From CAVZAB01 sp963773155 (GTDB taxonomy: Bacteria > Pseudomonadota > Alphaproteobacteria > Rhizobiales > Beijerinckiaceae): a stretch of DNA of 64,000 nt. Under the pieces are notes generated by a model that did not search any database, was not told where the DNA came from, and was given only the letters and a program-made list of their open reading frames with translations. The position numbers were made by a program, and so were the translations under genes. The DNA is taken from assembly GCA_963773155.1 (NCBI GenBank), contig CAVZAB010000005.1, forward strand, positions 1-64,000, given 5' to 3'. Numbering within the stretch: the first letter of the stretch is position 1; each line of letters starts with the position of its first letter. Positions 1 through 9,043 of the stretch are shown one piece after another.

Positions 1-607
1 GGTAGACGCGCTCGCGCCGCTCGTGGCGCTCCTGCGCCTCGACCGACAAGGTCGCGATCGGGCGCGCGTCGAGCCGCTTCAATCCGATCGGCTCGCCGGT
101 CTCCTCGCAATACCCGTAGGAGCCATCCTCGATGCGCGCGAGCGCGGCGTCGATCTTGGCGACGAGCTTGCGCTGGCGATCGCGCGCCCTGAGCTCGAGC
201 GCGCGGTCGGTCTCGGACGTCGCGCGGTCGGCGAGATCGGCGTGCTGCGTTGATTCCTCGTGCAACCCCGCGAGCGTCTCGCGCGTCTGGCGGATGATCT
301 CCTCCTTCCACGCGAGCAGCTTCTGGCGGAAATACATGCGCTGCCGCTCGTTCATGAACGGCTCGTCCTCCGACGGGCGATAGTCGGGAGGCAAAACAAT
401 CGACGAAGCCTTGGCGCGTGACGCCATCTTTTTCCCCGCAGTTCTCTTGGTCGACGCCGCCTTAGCCTTGGGCGCCACGTCGGGCTTGCCCTTGGATGCG
501 ACCGCGGCGCTCACCTTGACGGAGCGCGTCGCGACCTTGCGGCCCACAGCGAGGGTCTTGGCGCTGCCAGCGCCCTTTGCATTTCGCTCGGCGTTTCGCT
601 TGCTCAT
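1..607 (-). CDS. dksA: DksA-type RNA polymerase-binding transcription factor, 3' end cut by window edge
   Basis: DksA/TraR family; family members bind the RNA polymerase secondary channel and act with ppGpp on initiation. Read on the minus strand from ATG at 607, open to the window edge; the last residues seen are RERVY, so probably only a few are missing. About 65 N-terminal residues are Lys/Ala/Ser-rich low complexity, followed by the coiled-coil part (roughly 80-160) and the C-terminal globular part. At the zinc-finger position only the first cysteine survives (C167 in YGYCEETG); the other three positions are T170, S188 and A191, a degenerate state common in alphaproteobacterial DksA. A GGGAGG ribosome binding site lies just upstream of the start. 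No plus-strand reading of this stretch looks real. Confidence 0.9.
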   Translation of the reverse strand, partial: MSKRNAERNAKGAGSAKTLAVGRKVATRSVKVSAAVASKGKPDVAPKAKAASTKRTAGKKMASRAKASSIVLPPDYRPSEDEPFMNERQRMYFRQKLLAWKEEIIRQTRETLAGLHEESTQHADLADRATSETDRALELRARDRQRKLVAKIDAALARIEDGSYGYCEETGEPIGLKRLDARPIATLSVEAQERHERRERVY

Positions 608-918
608 TCGTGCCTCCCTGGAGGCTTCAAGAGACCCGCGGCCGGGCCCTCAACCGGCGGCGACAAGCTGCTTTGGCGCACCTTCTCTATGGACCGCGAC
701 CTTCTGTCAAGCAGTTCCCGCGGTGTGATTAAGTGGCGGGCGCATCACAAAAAATGAGCGCCCCGGTCGGGCGGCAACCGCTCGCTTTTTTGTCGGAAGT
801 GTGGCGCTATGGATGCTTGACGCGGAGGGCCGAGCGCGGCCCCATTTGCAGCTCTCCGGCGCAGCACCGCCGAGGCTCCACCCCGATTTCACCGGCCCCA
901 GGAAGCCCGCAACCCCCG

Positions 919-1764
919 ATGCGATTCGATGGCACCCGCCGCTACGTCGCGACCGACGACCTGAAGGTCGCGGTCAACGCCGCCATCACGCTCAGCCGCC
1001 CCCTCCTCGTCAAAGGCGAGCCCGGCACCGGCAAGACCGCGCTTGCGCTCGAGGTCGCCGACGCAATCGGGGTACCGATCATCGAGTGGCACATCAAGTC
1101 GACGACCAAGGCCCACCAGGGCCTCTACGAGTACGACGCCGTCTCGCGCCTGCGCGACAGCCAGCTCGGCGACGAGCGCGTCCACGACATCCGCAACTAC
1201 ATCAAGCGCGGCAAGCTGTGGGACGCCTTCCAGCGCGACGTGCGCCCGGTGCTGCTGATCGACGAGATCGACAAGGCGGACATCGAGTTTCCCAACGATC
1301 TGCTGCAAGAGCTCGATCGCATGGAGTTCTTCGTCTACGAGACGGGCGAGACCATCAAGGCGGTGAACCGCCCCATCGTGATCATCACCTCCAACAACGA
1401 GAAGGAGCTGCCCGACGCCTTCTTGCGCCGCTGCTTCTTCCACTACATCAAGTTCCCCGACACCGAGACCATGCAGGCCATCGTGGACGTGCATTTCCCG
1501 GGCCTCAAGGGCCGGCTCGTGTCGGAGGCGATGCGCATCTTCTACGAGATCCGCGAAGTGCCGGGCGTCAAGAAGAAGCCCTCGACCTCGGAGCTGCTCG
1601 ACTGGATCAAGCTGCTCTTGAACGAGGACATCTCGCCCGAGACGCTGCGCGAGACGGATCAGCGCAAGCTGATCCCGCCGCTCGCGGGCGCGCTGCTGAA
1701 GAACGAGCAGGACATGCATTTGTTTGAGCGCATCGCCTTCATGTCGCGCCGCAAGGGCGAGTGA
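919..1764 (+). CDS. MoxR-family AAA+ ATPase
   Basis: MoxR AAA+ ATPase of 281 residues; family members act as chaperones that mature or activate partner proteins, often together with von Willebrand factor A proteins. Walker A GEPGTGKT is at 33-40, Walker B VLLIDEID at 111-118, the sensor-1 stretch IITSNNEKELP at about 155-165 and the arginine-finger pair RR at 170-171. I chose ATG 919 because the homologous part begins MRFDGTRRYV; the frame is open further upstream, but that extension is low-complexity. The usual vWA partner gene does not follow; instead there is a 229-bp gap and a 28-residue peptide gene. The partner is therefore not identifiable from this window. Confidence 0.9.
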   Translation: MRFDGTRRYVATDDLKVAVNAAITLSRPLLVKGEPGTGKTALALEVADAIGVPIIEWHIKSTTKAHQGLYEYDAVSRLRDSQLGDERVHDIRNYIKRGKLWDAFQRDVRPVLLIDEIDKADIEFPNDLLQELDRMEFFVYETGETIKAVNRPIVIITSNNEKELPDAFLRRCFFHYIKFPDTETMQAIVDVHFPGLKGRLVSEAMRIFYEIREVPGVKKKPSTSELLDWIKLLLNEDISPETLRETDQRKLIPPLAGALLKNEQDMHLFERIAFMSRRKGE

Positions 1765-1993
1765 CGGCCCCCAGCTCACGGCTCATCACCAAAGATTGCG
1801 AATTGGTAACGTGCAGACGGCGCGCGCGTTCGGTAACGCGCGTAACTGCAACCGCGAAGATACACGTGCGAGGCAAATTGGCGCGCCACGTGTTGAAAAC
1901 ATGAACCAGCCATGAAGGCGACCTTCAGTCATCGTTCAATCCCGACGGCTTAGAGTTTTCAACATCAAATCTGTGACGCGATTGGAGCGTGTC

Positions 1994-2080
1994 ATGCAGG
2001 AATTCATTCGCAGCGGTCTGATCATCCTCATGGGGGTGACGGTGATGGCTGCCGGAATCTTCGTCGTCTTCTACGGCTGA
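1994..2080 (+). CDS. 28-residue single-span membrane peptide
   Basis: Short reading frame starting MQEFIRSGLI and ending IFVVFYG. About 20 consecutive hydrophobic residues (LIILMGVTVMAAGIFVVF) form one predicted transmembrane helix with a short charged N-terminus. A GGAG ribosome binding site lies 7-8 bases before the ATG, and a stem-loop follows the stop codon by about 45 bp. It lies between moxR and ycjX on the same strand. I do not recognise a family. The spacing, ribosome binding site and following hairpin support a real small gene, but no function can be assigned. Confidence 0.55.
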   Translation: MQEFIRSGLIILMGVTVMAAGIFVVFYG

Positions 2081-2123
2081 TGCCGCGGCCTCGCCTTGCC
2101 GCAGCGCCCGCTTCGCACTAGCA

Positions 2124-2147
2124 AAGGGGACCCTGCGAGGTCCCCTT
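2124..2147 (+). terminator. Stem-loop after the 28-residue peptide gene
   Basis: A perfect 9-bp stem (AAGGGGACC pairing with GGTCCCCTT) closes a 6-base loop. No clean T-run follows (GCGCGCTTTCT), so it is either a weak terminator or an RNA-stabilising hairpin. It falls inside the longest possible reading frame of ycjX, which favours a ycjX start downstream of it. Confidence 0.5.
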
Positions 2148-2209
2148 GCGCGCTTTCTGACGACACCGCTGCCCGTGCCCTGCATCGCGCCGGTCTCTAC
2201 CTAACCGAC

Positions 2210-3598
2210 ATGATGACGCCCACGCTCCGTCTCGGCGTGACCGGGCTGTCGCGCTCGGGCAAGACGGTGTTCATCACCGCGCTCATCCGCAATCTCGTGT
2301 CAGGCGGCCGGCTGCCCTTCTTTTTTCCCGAGGCCGAGGGCCGCATCGAGCGCGCCTATCTCGAGCCGCAGCCCGACGACGCGGTCCCCCGCTTCGACTA
2401 TGAGGAGCACCTGGAAACGCTTGGGCAGGATCCCCCGCAATGGCCCGAAAGCACCAAGCGCCTGAGCCAGCTCCGCGTAACGATCGAATTCCGCTCCGCG
2501 CAAGCCTTGCGCCGCTTCTTCGGCGTCTCCCGCCTCAACCTCGATGTCGTCGACTACCCCGGCGAATGGCTGATCGACCTGCCATTGCTGGAGGAGAGCT
2601 ACGAGTCCTGGTCGGCGGATGCGGTTGGGCGCGCGCGCACGCGGCACGCACATGGCCCCGCCAAGGCGTGGCTCGAATTCCTGAGCTCGGTCGATCCATA
2701 TGCCCGCAAGGACGAGCAGGTTGCACTCAAGGGCGCGCGCCTCTTTGCCGACTACCTCAAGGCGGCGCGGGCCGAGGACCATGTGCTGCACACGACGGGT
2801 CCCGGCCGCTTCCTGATGCCGGGCGATCTCGAAGGCTCGCCGCTGCTCACCTTCTGCCCGCTGCCGCTCAAAGAGGGGCGCTCGATCCCGCGCGGCTCGC
2901 TCGCCGCCATGATGGCGCGGCGCTTCGAGAGCTATAAGTCGCACGTCGTGCGGCCGTTCTTTCGCGACCATTTCAGCCGGCTCGATCGCCAAATCGTGCT
3001 CGTCGACGTGCTCGGCCCCATGAACGAGGGGGGCGAGGCCGTCGCCGACTTGCAGAACGCGCTCGACGGCGTGCTGCGCGTGTTCCGCATCGGGAGCGCC
3101 TCGTGGCTCAGCGCGCTCATCGGCCGGCGCATCGACAAGCTCCTGTTCGCCGCGACCAAGGCCGACCACATCCATTCCTCGAGCCACGATCGCCTCGAAG
3201 CGATCCTGCGCCTCATCACCGAGCGCGCCATGGGCCGCGCGAGCGCGTCCGGAGCCGAGGTCGGCGTGCAGGCCCTCGCCGCCTTGCGGGCAACCTACGA
3301 AGCCGAAGCGAAAGTCGGCAGCGAGGTGCTTCCGTGCATCGTCGGCGTGCCGATGCCGGGCGAGCGCATCGAGGGCAAGGTGTTCAACGGGCGCCAAGAG
3401 GCGGCCGTCTTCCCGGGCGACCTGCCGCAGAACCCGAAGGATGCCCTAAAGCCGGACGCGGCACCGGCGGGGCTGCACTTCGTGCGCTTCCGCCCCCCGC
3501 GCGTGCTGCCCCCCGGACCCGATGGCGAAGCCCCGGCGCTTCCCAATATTCGCCTCGATCGCGCGCTCGATTTCCTGCTGGCGGACTGGCTCGCATGA
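2210..3598 (+). CDS. ycjX: YcjX-family P-loop ATPase/GTPase (DUF463)
   Basis: YcjX family (COG3106), about 462 residues with the P-loop GLSRSGKTV near residue 12; the length matches the family. Members are stress-associated nucleotide-binding proteins of uncertain role, usually paired with a DUF697 membrane protein, as here. The start is ambiguous. ATG 2210 or 2213 lies very close to the P-loop, whereas the frame is open back to 2096, and the stretch LSDDTAARALHRAGLYL just upstream resembles the N-terminus of relatives. An intermediate non-ATG start is therefore possible. The stop overlaps the ATG of the next gene (ATGA), indicating translational coupling. Confidence 0.88.
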   Translation: MMTPTLRLGVTGLSRSGKTVFITALIRNLVSGGRLPFFFPEAEGRIERAYLEPQPDDAVPRFDYEEHLETLGQDPPQWPESTKRLSQLRVTIEFRSAQALRRFFGVSRLNLDVVDYPGEWLIDLPLLEESYESWSADAVGRARTRHAHGPAKAWLEFLSSVDPYARKDEQVALKGARLFADYLKAARAEDHVLHTTGPGRFLMPGDLEGSPLLTFCPLPLKEGRSIPRGSLAAMMARRFESYKSHVVRPFFRDHFSRLDRQIVLVDVLGPMNEGGEAVADLQNALDGVLRVFRIGSASWLSALIGRRIDKLLFAATKADHIHSSSHDRLEAILRLITERAMGRASASGAEVGVQALAALRATYEAEAKVGSEVLPCIVGVPMPGERIEGKVFNGRQEAAVFPGDLPQNPKDALKPDAAPAGLHFVRFRPPRVLPPGPDGEAPALPNIRLDRALDFLLADWLA

Positions 3599-4650
3599 CC
3601 ATGGACTCCGACATCCGCAAACCGCGGGCGTTCGCGCCCGACGATCCGGCGCTGCGTGCCGCGGCCGAGCCGGCGACGGGAACGCCGGGCCCGCGCGAAG
3701 CTGGTCCCAGCGCGCGCCGCGTGCGGCAGACCGTGCGCACGAGCGTACGCCCTACCGTCGCCGACCTGTCGCGCGGCATCCGCTGGGGCGGCATCCTGCT
3801 CTCGAGCCTCGTCGGGCTCCTCGCGCTGTCGACGACGCTCTGGTTCACGCGCTACGTCGAGGTCGCCGTCGAGCGCAACGACTGGGTCGGCTGGCTCTCC
3901 TTCACGCTGCTCTGCCTCGTCGGCCTCTCGGTGCTCGTGATCCTGCTGCGCGAGCTGTTCGGGCTGTTCCGGCTCGCGCGCCTCGGGCGCCTGCGCACCG
4001 AGGTCAAGGAGGCGCTGAAGGATAAAGATCTCGCGCGCGAGCGGCGTGCAGTCAGCCACCTCACTGACATTCTTTCGGCCCGTGCCGACCTCGCCTGGCC
4101 GCTTGCGCGCCTCAAGGAGCACGAAGGTGCGGTGTTGAACGCCGGCGATCTGCTCGCGCTCGCCGACCGCGAGCTGATGATGCCGCTCGACCAGGAGGCG
4201 CGGCGCACGGTGCTCGCAGCCGCCAAGCGCATCGGCATGGTGACGGCGATCAGCCCCATGGTCTGGATTGCGATGCTGTACGTGCTGGTCGAGAACCTGC
4301 GCATGCTGCGCGCGATCGCGGGGCTCTACGGCGGGCGCCCCGGACTGGTCGGCGGCTTGCGCCTTGCGCGCCTCGTCATCGGCCACATCATCGCGACGGG
4401 CGGCGTCGCGCTTACCGACGATCTGTTAGGTCAGTTCCTGGGCCAGGATTTGCTGCGCCGTCTCTCGCGGCGATTGGGCGAAGGCGCATTCAACGGCGCG
4501 CTGACGGCCCGCATCGGTGCGGCCGCGGTCGAGGTGTGCCGGCCGCTGCCGTTCATTGCCGCGCCGCCGATCCGGGCGCGCGACATGCTGGCGGAAGCCT
4601 TCCGCCGCGCCGGCACGACCACGACGAGCGGCGCACCCGCGGCCGATTAA
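3595..4650 (+). CDS. YcjF-like DUF697/TIGR01620 inner-membrane protein
   Basis: A 351-residue protein of the YcjF/TIGR01620 family. The N-terminal ~60 residues are hydrophilic and Arg/Pro-rich. Two transmembrane spans follow (about 65-85 and 98-118), then a charged helical stretch and a conserved C-terminal half with a third hydrophobic span (about 215-235, IGMVTAISPMVWIAMLYVLV). It is coupled to ycjX by a 4-bp ATGA overlap, the usual arrangement. The family is membrane-bound with no established biochemical activity. It converges with opgH; the two stop codons overlap by 4 bp. Confidence 0.85.
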   Translation: MTMDSDIRKPRAFAPDDPALRAAAEPATGTPGPREAGPSARRVRQTVRTSVRPTVADLSRGIRWGGILLSSLVGLLALSTTLWFTRYVEVAVERNDWVGWLSFTLLCLVGLSVLVILLRELFGLFRLARLGRLRTEVKEALKDKDLARERRAVSHLTDILSARADLAWPLARLKEHEGAVLNAGDLLALADRELMMPLDQEARRTVLAAAKRIGMVTAISPMVWIAMLYVLVENLRMLRAIAGLYGGRPGLVGGLRLARLVIGHIIATGGVALTDDLLGQFLGQDLLRRLSRRLGEGAFNGALTARIGAAAVEVCRPLPFIAAPPIRARDMLAEAFRRAGTTTTSGAPAAD

Positions 4651-6605
4651 GCCGCGTACGAGATCCCGCCGACGCCGTCGGGATCGAGGTCTTCGGGCTG
4701 GTTCGCCTCGCTCTGCGTGCGTGCGGCCCACTCGCCGCTCGCGCGGTTGGCGCTCTCGATGATGGCGGGCGGGCTGCGCGCCTCGCGCGTTGACAAGAGC
4801 GCTCTGGCGACGAACCCGGCGGGCCGCGAGGTGACCCAGCTCAAGGGCGCCGACAGGATGAGGCCGACGATCACCGGCGCCATCCACGCCATGACCTGCA
4901 GCGATGCTTCCCAGCAGGCGAAGGCGAGCAGCACGCCGATCAGCGTATGGCGCCAGTGGAAGCGCAAGGCATCCCGGAAGCTCATGGAGATGCCGTTGCG
5001 CGTCTGCGGGCGCCAGCCGGAGTCGCGGCCGAGCAGCACCTGGAACACGGCCACCGTCTGCGTGACCATGAAAATCGGCGACAGCAGGATCGAGAACACG
5101 GCTTCGAGCACGACGCCGAAGATCGCCCGCAGCGTGCCGAGCGCCTCGCGCGCATAGCGCACGCGCTTCAATTCCAGCATCAGCCCCAGCGCCTTCGGCA
5201 GGAGCACGATGGTCATGGTGGCGAGCAGGAGCCGCAACGCGGCGCCGGGGTCGGTCACCGGCCAGATCGGGAACAGCGTCTTCTTGTCGATGAAGTAGCT
5301 CGGGATCATCTGCTGGCCCTGCAGGGCGAGCACGACGCCGACGATCAGCGAGGCCGCCCACACGACCGAGATCAGGTAGGACGTCGCCCCCATCGCCAAG
5401 TGCACGCGGCCCATGGTGGTGAGGCCGCGGGCGCGCACGATCGACAGATGTTGCAGATTGCCCTGCGCCCAGCGCCGGTCTCGCGCGATGACATCGGGCA
5501 ACGTCGGCGGCTGGCCCTCGTAGGAGCCCTCGACCGTCGGCACAATGTGCACACCCCAATCGGCGCGCTGCAAGAGCACGGCCTCGACGAAATCGTGGCT
5601 TTGGATGTCGCCGCCGAACGGCGCCGGGCCCGGCAGCGTCGGCAGGCCGGCAGCGGAAGCGAACGCCTGCGTGCGGATGATGGCGTTATGGCCCCAGTAG
5701 TTGCCCTGGTCGCGGTGCCAGGCGGCAAGACCCGTGGCGACCGACGGCCCGTACACGTTGGAGGCGAACTGCTGCAGGTACTGAAGCAGCGTCACCGCGC
5801 CGGTGAGCCGCGGGACCGTCTGGATGAGGCCTGCCTTCTCGTCGCGCTGCATCGCCAGCGCCAGACGCGCGAGCGTCGTGCCCGACATGACACTGTCGCC
5901 ATCGAGGATGACGAAGTGCTCATAGGCCCCGCCGAAGCGGCTCACCCAGTCCTTGATGTTGCCCGACTTGCGGCCACGGTTCTCCCGGCGCCGACGATAG
6001 TAGACCGGGATGATCGACTGCAGGCTGCGCGCAAGCGCAGAGTAGGCGCGCTCCTCCGCCTTCCCGTCAGCCTCGCCGCGGGTGTCGGAGAGAATAAAGA
6101 CGTCGAACGCGGGCGTGCGTCCCATGGACTGCAGCTCGAACGCGATCGCCTGGATCGTGCCCGCGATGCGCGATGGTGTCTCGTGATAGACGGGGAAGAG
6201 AAGCGCCGTGCGCGACTTCAGCGGGCCTTCGGGCGGCGGCAGCGCGATCGTGTCCGCGTTCTCGCCGACGAACAGCGGCAGGAAGCCGAGGACGCCCGAA
6301 AGCGAGCCGAGTGCGATCCAGCCGAAGGCGATCGTCGACAGCACCAGGAACAAGAGCTGGATGGGCGTGAGCTGCGCCAGCCCGAGCACGTGGTAGAGCT
6401 CGTAGGCGAAGGCGCCCGTCAGGATGCCGGTGCCGGTAAACAGCGCCGCCCGAGGGATCCAATAGCCTTTGCGCTCACGCTGAGCCTTCTCTGCGCGCTT
6501 GCCGAAATCCTGCTCGGGCATATCGAGCGGAGCCTCGGGCGGAAGCATGGAATTCTTCACATCCGACAATCGTCCGACACGAAGGCCCGCATTGGGGTCG
6601 CTCAT
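4647..6605 (-). CDS. opgH: Glucans biosynthesis glucosyltransferase H
   Basis: OpgH/MdoH, an inner-membrane family-2 glycosyltransferase that makes and exports the beta-glucan backbone of osmoregulated periplasmic glucans from UDP-glucose. Two N-terminal membrane spans (about 55-75, 83-105) precede the catalytic domain. Its motifs are LSDTRGE near 172, the DGDS metal site at 235-238, the acidic site in SHDFVEA near 337, and RRWAQGN at 377-383. Further spans fill the C-terminal third. I chose the second Met (MSDPNAG, 6605) because it gives an ATGA overlap with the opgG stop; a Met four codons upstream (6617) is the alternative. Downstream of and coupled to opgG. Confidence 0.93.
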   Translation of the reverse strand: MSDPNAGLRVGRLSDVKNSMLPPEAPLDMPEQDFGKRAEKAQRERKGYWIPRAALFTGTGILTGAFAYELYHVLGLAQLTPIQLLFLVLSTIAFGWIALGSLSGVLGFLPLFVGENADTIALPPPEGPLKSRTALLFPVYHETPSRIAGTIQAIAFELQSMGRTPAFDVFILSDTRGEADGKAEERAYSALARSLQSIIPVYYRRRRENRGRKSGNIKDWVSRFGGAYEHFVILDGDSVMSGTTLARLALAMQRDEKAGLIQTVPRLTGAVTLLQYLQQFASNVYGPSVATGLAAWHRDQGNYWGHNAIIRTQAFASAAGLPTLPGPAPFGGDIQSHDFVEAVLLQRADWGVHIVPTVEGSYEGQPPTLPDVIARDRRWAQGNLQHLSIVRARGLTTMGRVHLAMGATSYLISVVWAASLIVGVVLALQGQQMIPSYFIDKKTLFPIWPVTDPGAALRLLLATMTIVLLPKALGLMLELKRVRYAREALGTLRAIFGVVLEAVFSILLSPIFMVTQTVAVFQVLLGRDSGWRPQTRNGISMSFRDALRFHWRHTLIGVLLAFACWEASLQVMAWMAPVIVGLILSAPLSWVTSRPAGFVARALLSTREARSPPAIIESANRASGEWAARTQSEANQPEDLDPDGVGGISYAA

Positions 6606-8155
6606 GATTTCGTCCATCGATAGAGCCAGCTCTCGGAGATTTGCTGCTCACCAGCCCGCAAAACCAAACGCAGCTCGGAAAGATCGGTTCCCCCGGGGTC
6701 AAGCTCGAAGCTCACGCGCACGCCGTCGATCTCGGGGTTGGGATGCACGGTGACGTTCTCGACGGTGCCGGGATTGGCATTGACGGTAGCGACGGGAAGC
6801 TGCGCCTTGCCGGAGACGGCTTCGCCTCCGAAGTCGACGACGAACAGCACCGAGCCGTCCTTGCGGCCCCTGCCGACACGGGTCGAGAGCGTGCGCGCGC
6901 CGCTCCACCCGACTGGGATGCCGTCGCTCCAGTACATGCGATAGGCAAACGCGAAGGGACGGCCCGGCTCGGGCCCGCTCGCGGGCTTCCAGTAGGCGAC
7001 GATGTTGTCGTGGATCTCTTCGCCGGTCGGGATTTCGATGAGCTCGATGTAGCCCGACCCCCACGAGCCCTTGGGCTCGATCCATACTGTGGGGCGGCGC
7101 TCGTAGCGCGCCTCGAGGTCCTCAAAATCGTGAAACGAGCGGCTGCGCTGGCACAGCCCGAAGCCCTTCGGCGCGCGATCCATGAAGGCGCTTGCCTGCA
7201 GCGTGCGCGGGTTCGTCAGCGGCCGCCACAGGCACTCGCCGTTGCCGTTATAGATGGCGAGCCCGTCGCTATCGTGCACCGCGGGTCGGAAATCATCGCC
7301 GATGCGGTGATGACCGGGACCGGTGAGGTACATGCTGGTGAGCGGCCCCAGGCCGACGTGAGTGAGCGCACGGCGCGGATAGAGAGTTGCCTCGACATCG
7401 ATCGTCGTCGCCTCGCCCGGCTCGATCTCGAAGCGGAAGGCACCGGTCGTCGACACGCTGTCGAGGAGCGCATGCACCGTGATGGAGCGCGCGTTGGGCT
7501 TCGGCTTCTCGATCCAGAAGGCGCGGAAGATCGGAAACTCCTCGCCACCCGGCCGCGCCGTGTCGATGGCGAGACCGCGCGCGGAGAGACCGTAGGTTTG
7601 TCCGCGTCCGACGGCGCGGAAATAGCTCGCACCCTGGAAGACGATGTACTCGTCGAGATAGTCGGGGCGATTGATGGGCCCGTGCACGCGAAAGCCCGAG
7701 AACCCGTAGGGGGCTGCGCTGCCCACGTCGCCCACGAGCGGCCCGAGCGAAAAGAGAGTGGAGTCCGCCATGAGACGGTGCGCGTCGCCGTTGTCGACGA
7801 GCCAGATCTCGACGGGAGTGTCGAACAACCATCCCATCGGCAAAAGTTGGAGCTCGAAATCGAGCTTCTCTCCGCGCCAGATCGCCTGGTCGGTGCGGAA
7901 GCGGATGTCGCGGAACTGATCGTAGCCGAGCTGCTGGAACGATTGGGGCAGCTTGACCGCCGGCTTGGCGAACGGCTGGGCCGCGAGCTGCTCGGCGAGA
8001 GCCTGCACGTGCGTCGGCCCGAAGGCCGCGCTGGCGTCGAAGGACGGAAGCGCGCGCGCGCGCGTTGTCCTAATGAAGGGTGCGCCCACACCGGCAAGCG
8101 CCAGCGCACCGGCTCGCATGAGGACCGCCCTGCGATCCACCCACGTACGATTCAT
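6602..8155 (-). CDS. opgG: Periplasmic glucan biosynthesis protein OpgG/OpgD family, Tat signal
   Basis: A 517-residue periplasmic OpgG/OpgD-family protein, needed for shaping or branching periplasmic glucans. The N-terminus (DRRAVLMRAG followed by a hydrophobic run and TRARA) is a twin-arginine-type signal. The mature part carries family stretches such as FRDIRFRTDQAIW, FGPTHVQALAEQLA and IEPKGSWGSGYIEL. In E. coli the Tat-exported paralogue is OpgD whereas OpgG uses Sec, so this single copy in an opgGH pair has an OpgD-like export route. ATG 8155 fits the signal peptide; the open frame upstream to 8377 is low-complexity and not expected to be coding. Confidence 0.9.
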   Translation of the reverse strand: MNRTWVDRRAVLMRAGALALAGVGAPFIRTTRARALPSFDASAAFGPTHVQALAEQLAAQPFAKPAVKLPQSFQQLGYDQFRDIRFRTDQAIWRGEKLDFELQLLPMGWLFDTPVEIWLVDNGDAHRLMADSTLFSLGPLVGDVGSAAPYGFSGFRVHGPINRPDYLDEYIVFQGASYFRAVGRGQTYGLSARGLAIDTARPGGEEFPIFRAFWIEKPKPNARSITVHALLDSVSTTGAFRFEIEPGEATTIDVEATLYPRRALTHVGLGPLTSMYLTGPGHHRIGDDFRPAVHDSDGLAIYNGNGECLWRPLTNPRTLQASAFMDRAPKGFGLCQRSRSFHDFEDLEARYERRPTVWIEPKGSWGSGYIELIEIPTGEEIHDNIVAYWKPASGPEPGRPFAFAYRMYWSDGIPVGWSGARTLSTRVGRGRKDGSVLFVVDFGGEAVSGKAQLPVATVNANPGTVENVTVHPNPEIDGVRVSFELDPGGTDLSELRLVLRAGEQQISESWLYRWTKS

Positions 8156-8623
8156 CGTTGCGTGCTTTCCGTGCCTCTGAGCGTCCCCTCGCTGCGCCTT
8201 AACGCGCAACGCACCCGTAGCGTTCATTTGCCCAGAAAATCCTGTCCGCCTTTGGGCGGCGCAAGATCCCTCCAGAGTGGCGCTCAACGCCCTCTCCCGG
8301 TTCTTCCTTCCCGCACTTTTCGAGGATTGGTGTCGGCCGCCTTGGCTACACTCTAGGCTACTTTGACGGCCTTCCACTCACGCTAGACGAGCTTGCGATC
8401 GTCTGTCTGCGATCCATGTTTTGGCGCACTTGCTGCGCCGCAATAATCTATCGCAGCTAGGGATTCCGAGCAAGGGGCAGCAATGCTTAGGTGGTAGATG
8501 CGCAGCGGCGTCGCATCCAGAGTTTCGACGCATTCGGCTCATAGTATCGGCAACGTGAGGGCGTGGGTTAACGCGTCCCAGGGCTTGGGGAAGCCCTGAG
8601 GTAGGTCCTGGGGGGGGGCCGTT
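8156..8623. other. 468-bp stretch without a supported gene
   Basis: Lies upstream of opgG on one strand and of a decayed gene on the other. The only frames are low-complexity continuations or antisense shadows (for example 8378-8710 on the minus strand). The opgGH promoter presumably lies here, but I see no clear -35/-10 pair. Confidence 0.5.
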
Positions 8624-9043
8624 ATGATCCAGGAAGCGACGCCGATCGAAGCGATCTTGGGCTTTCGCGCTCAAATCGACGTCCTGTGGCAGTTCTTCGT
8701 GACCGTCCACATCGCGATTTTCGCGCTGCTCTTTATTTGCGACGAGGCGTCGAGAGCCTCAACATCATCGCCCGCATCTTTGCAATCGCCGGCGTGGCAC
8801 TATTTGAGTGGACAACGGCAAGGCCCTAGCACACACCTACCTGTTGCTAGATGCGACCCTCGACCAGTACCGCACGCTCTCCACAGCATGGCCTTCGTGG
8901 TCATTATTTTGGCATTCCTGTCGCGGGAATTCGTGCAGACCCGCAAGAAGGGCCGCGAGGCCGGGGCGGTTGAGTTGCGGTGGCTATCACCAAGGACCGA
9001 TTCGGACCTGGGCAAGCCCCACAGACTGGGGTATTGGGGATAA
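8624..9043 (+). pseudogene. Small multi-span membrane protein with compensating frameshifts
   Basis: The frame starts MIQEATPIEAILGF and runs to LFICDEAS near 8750. It then continues coherently in a second frame (VESLNIIARIFAIAGVALFEW), a third (NGKALAHTYLLLDATLDQY, about 8808-8870), and back in the first (MAFVVIILAFLSREFVQTRKK). Read through, this gives a protein of about 130 residues with three or four membrane spans. The gene is therefore either a decayed pseudogene or contains about three sequencing indels that sum to zero. I do not recognise the family. Confidence 0.55.

Noticed and set aside
2300..3397. Minus-strand frame of 365 codons opposite ycjX
   Set aside because: Shadow of ycjX; no motif or ribosome binding site.
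4947..6623. Long plus-strand frame of 558 codons opposite opgH
   Set aside because: Arg/His/Gln-rich translation without motifs, fully antisense to the clearly conserved opgH gene; a GC-bias shadow.
6641..8356. Long plus-strand frame of 571 codons opposite opgG
   Set aside because: Antisense to opgG with repetitive charged composition; no recognisable domain.
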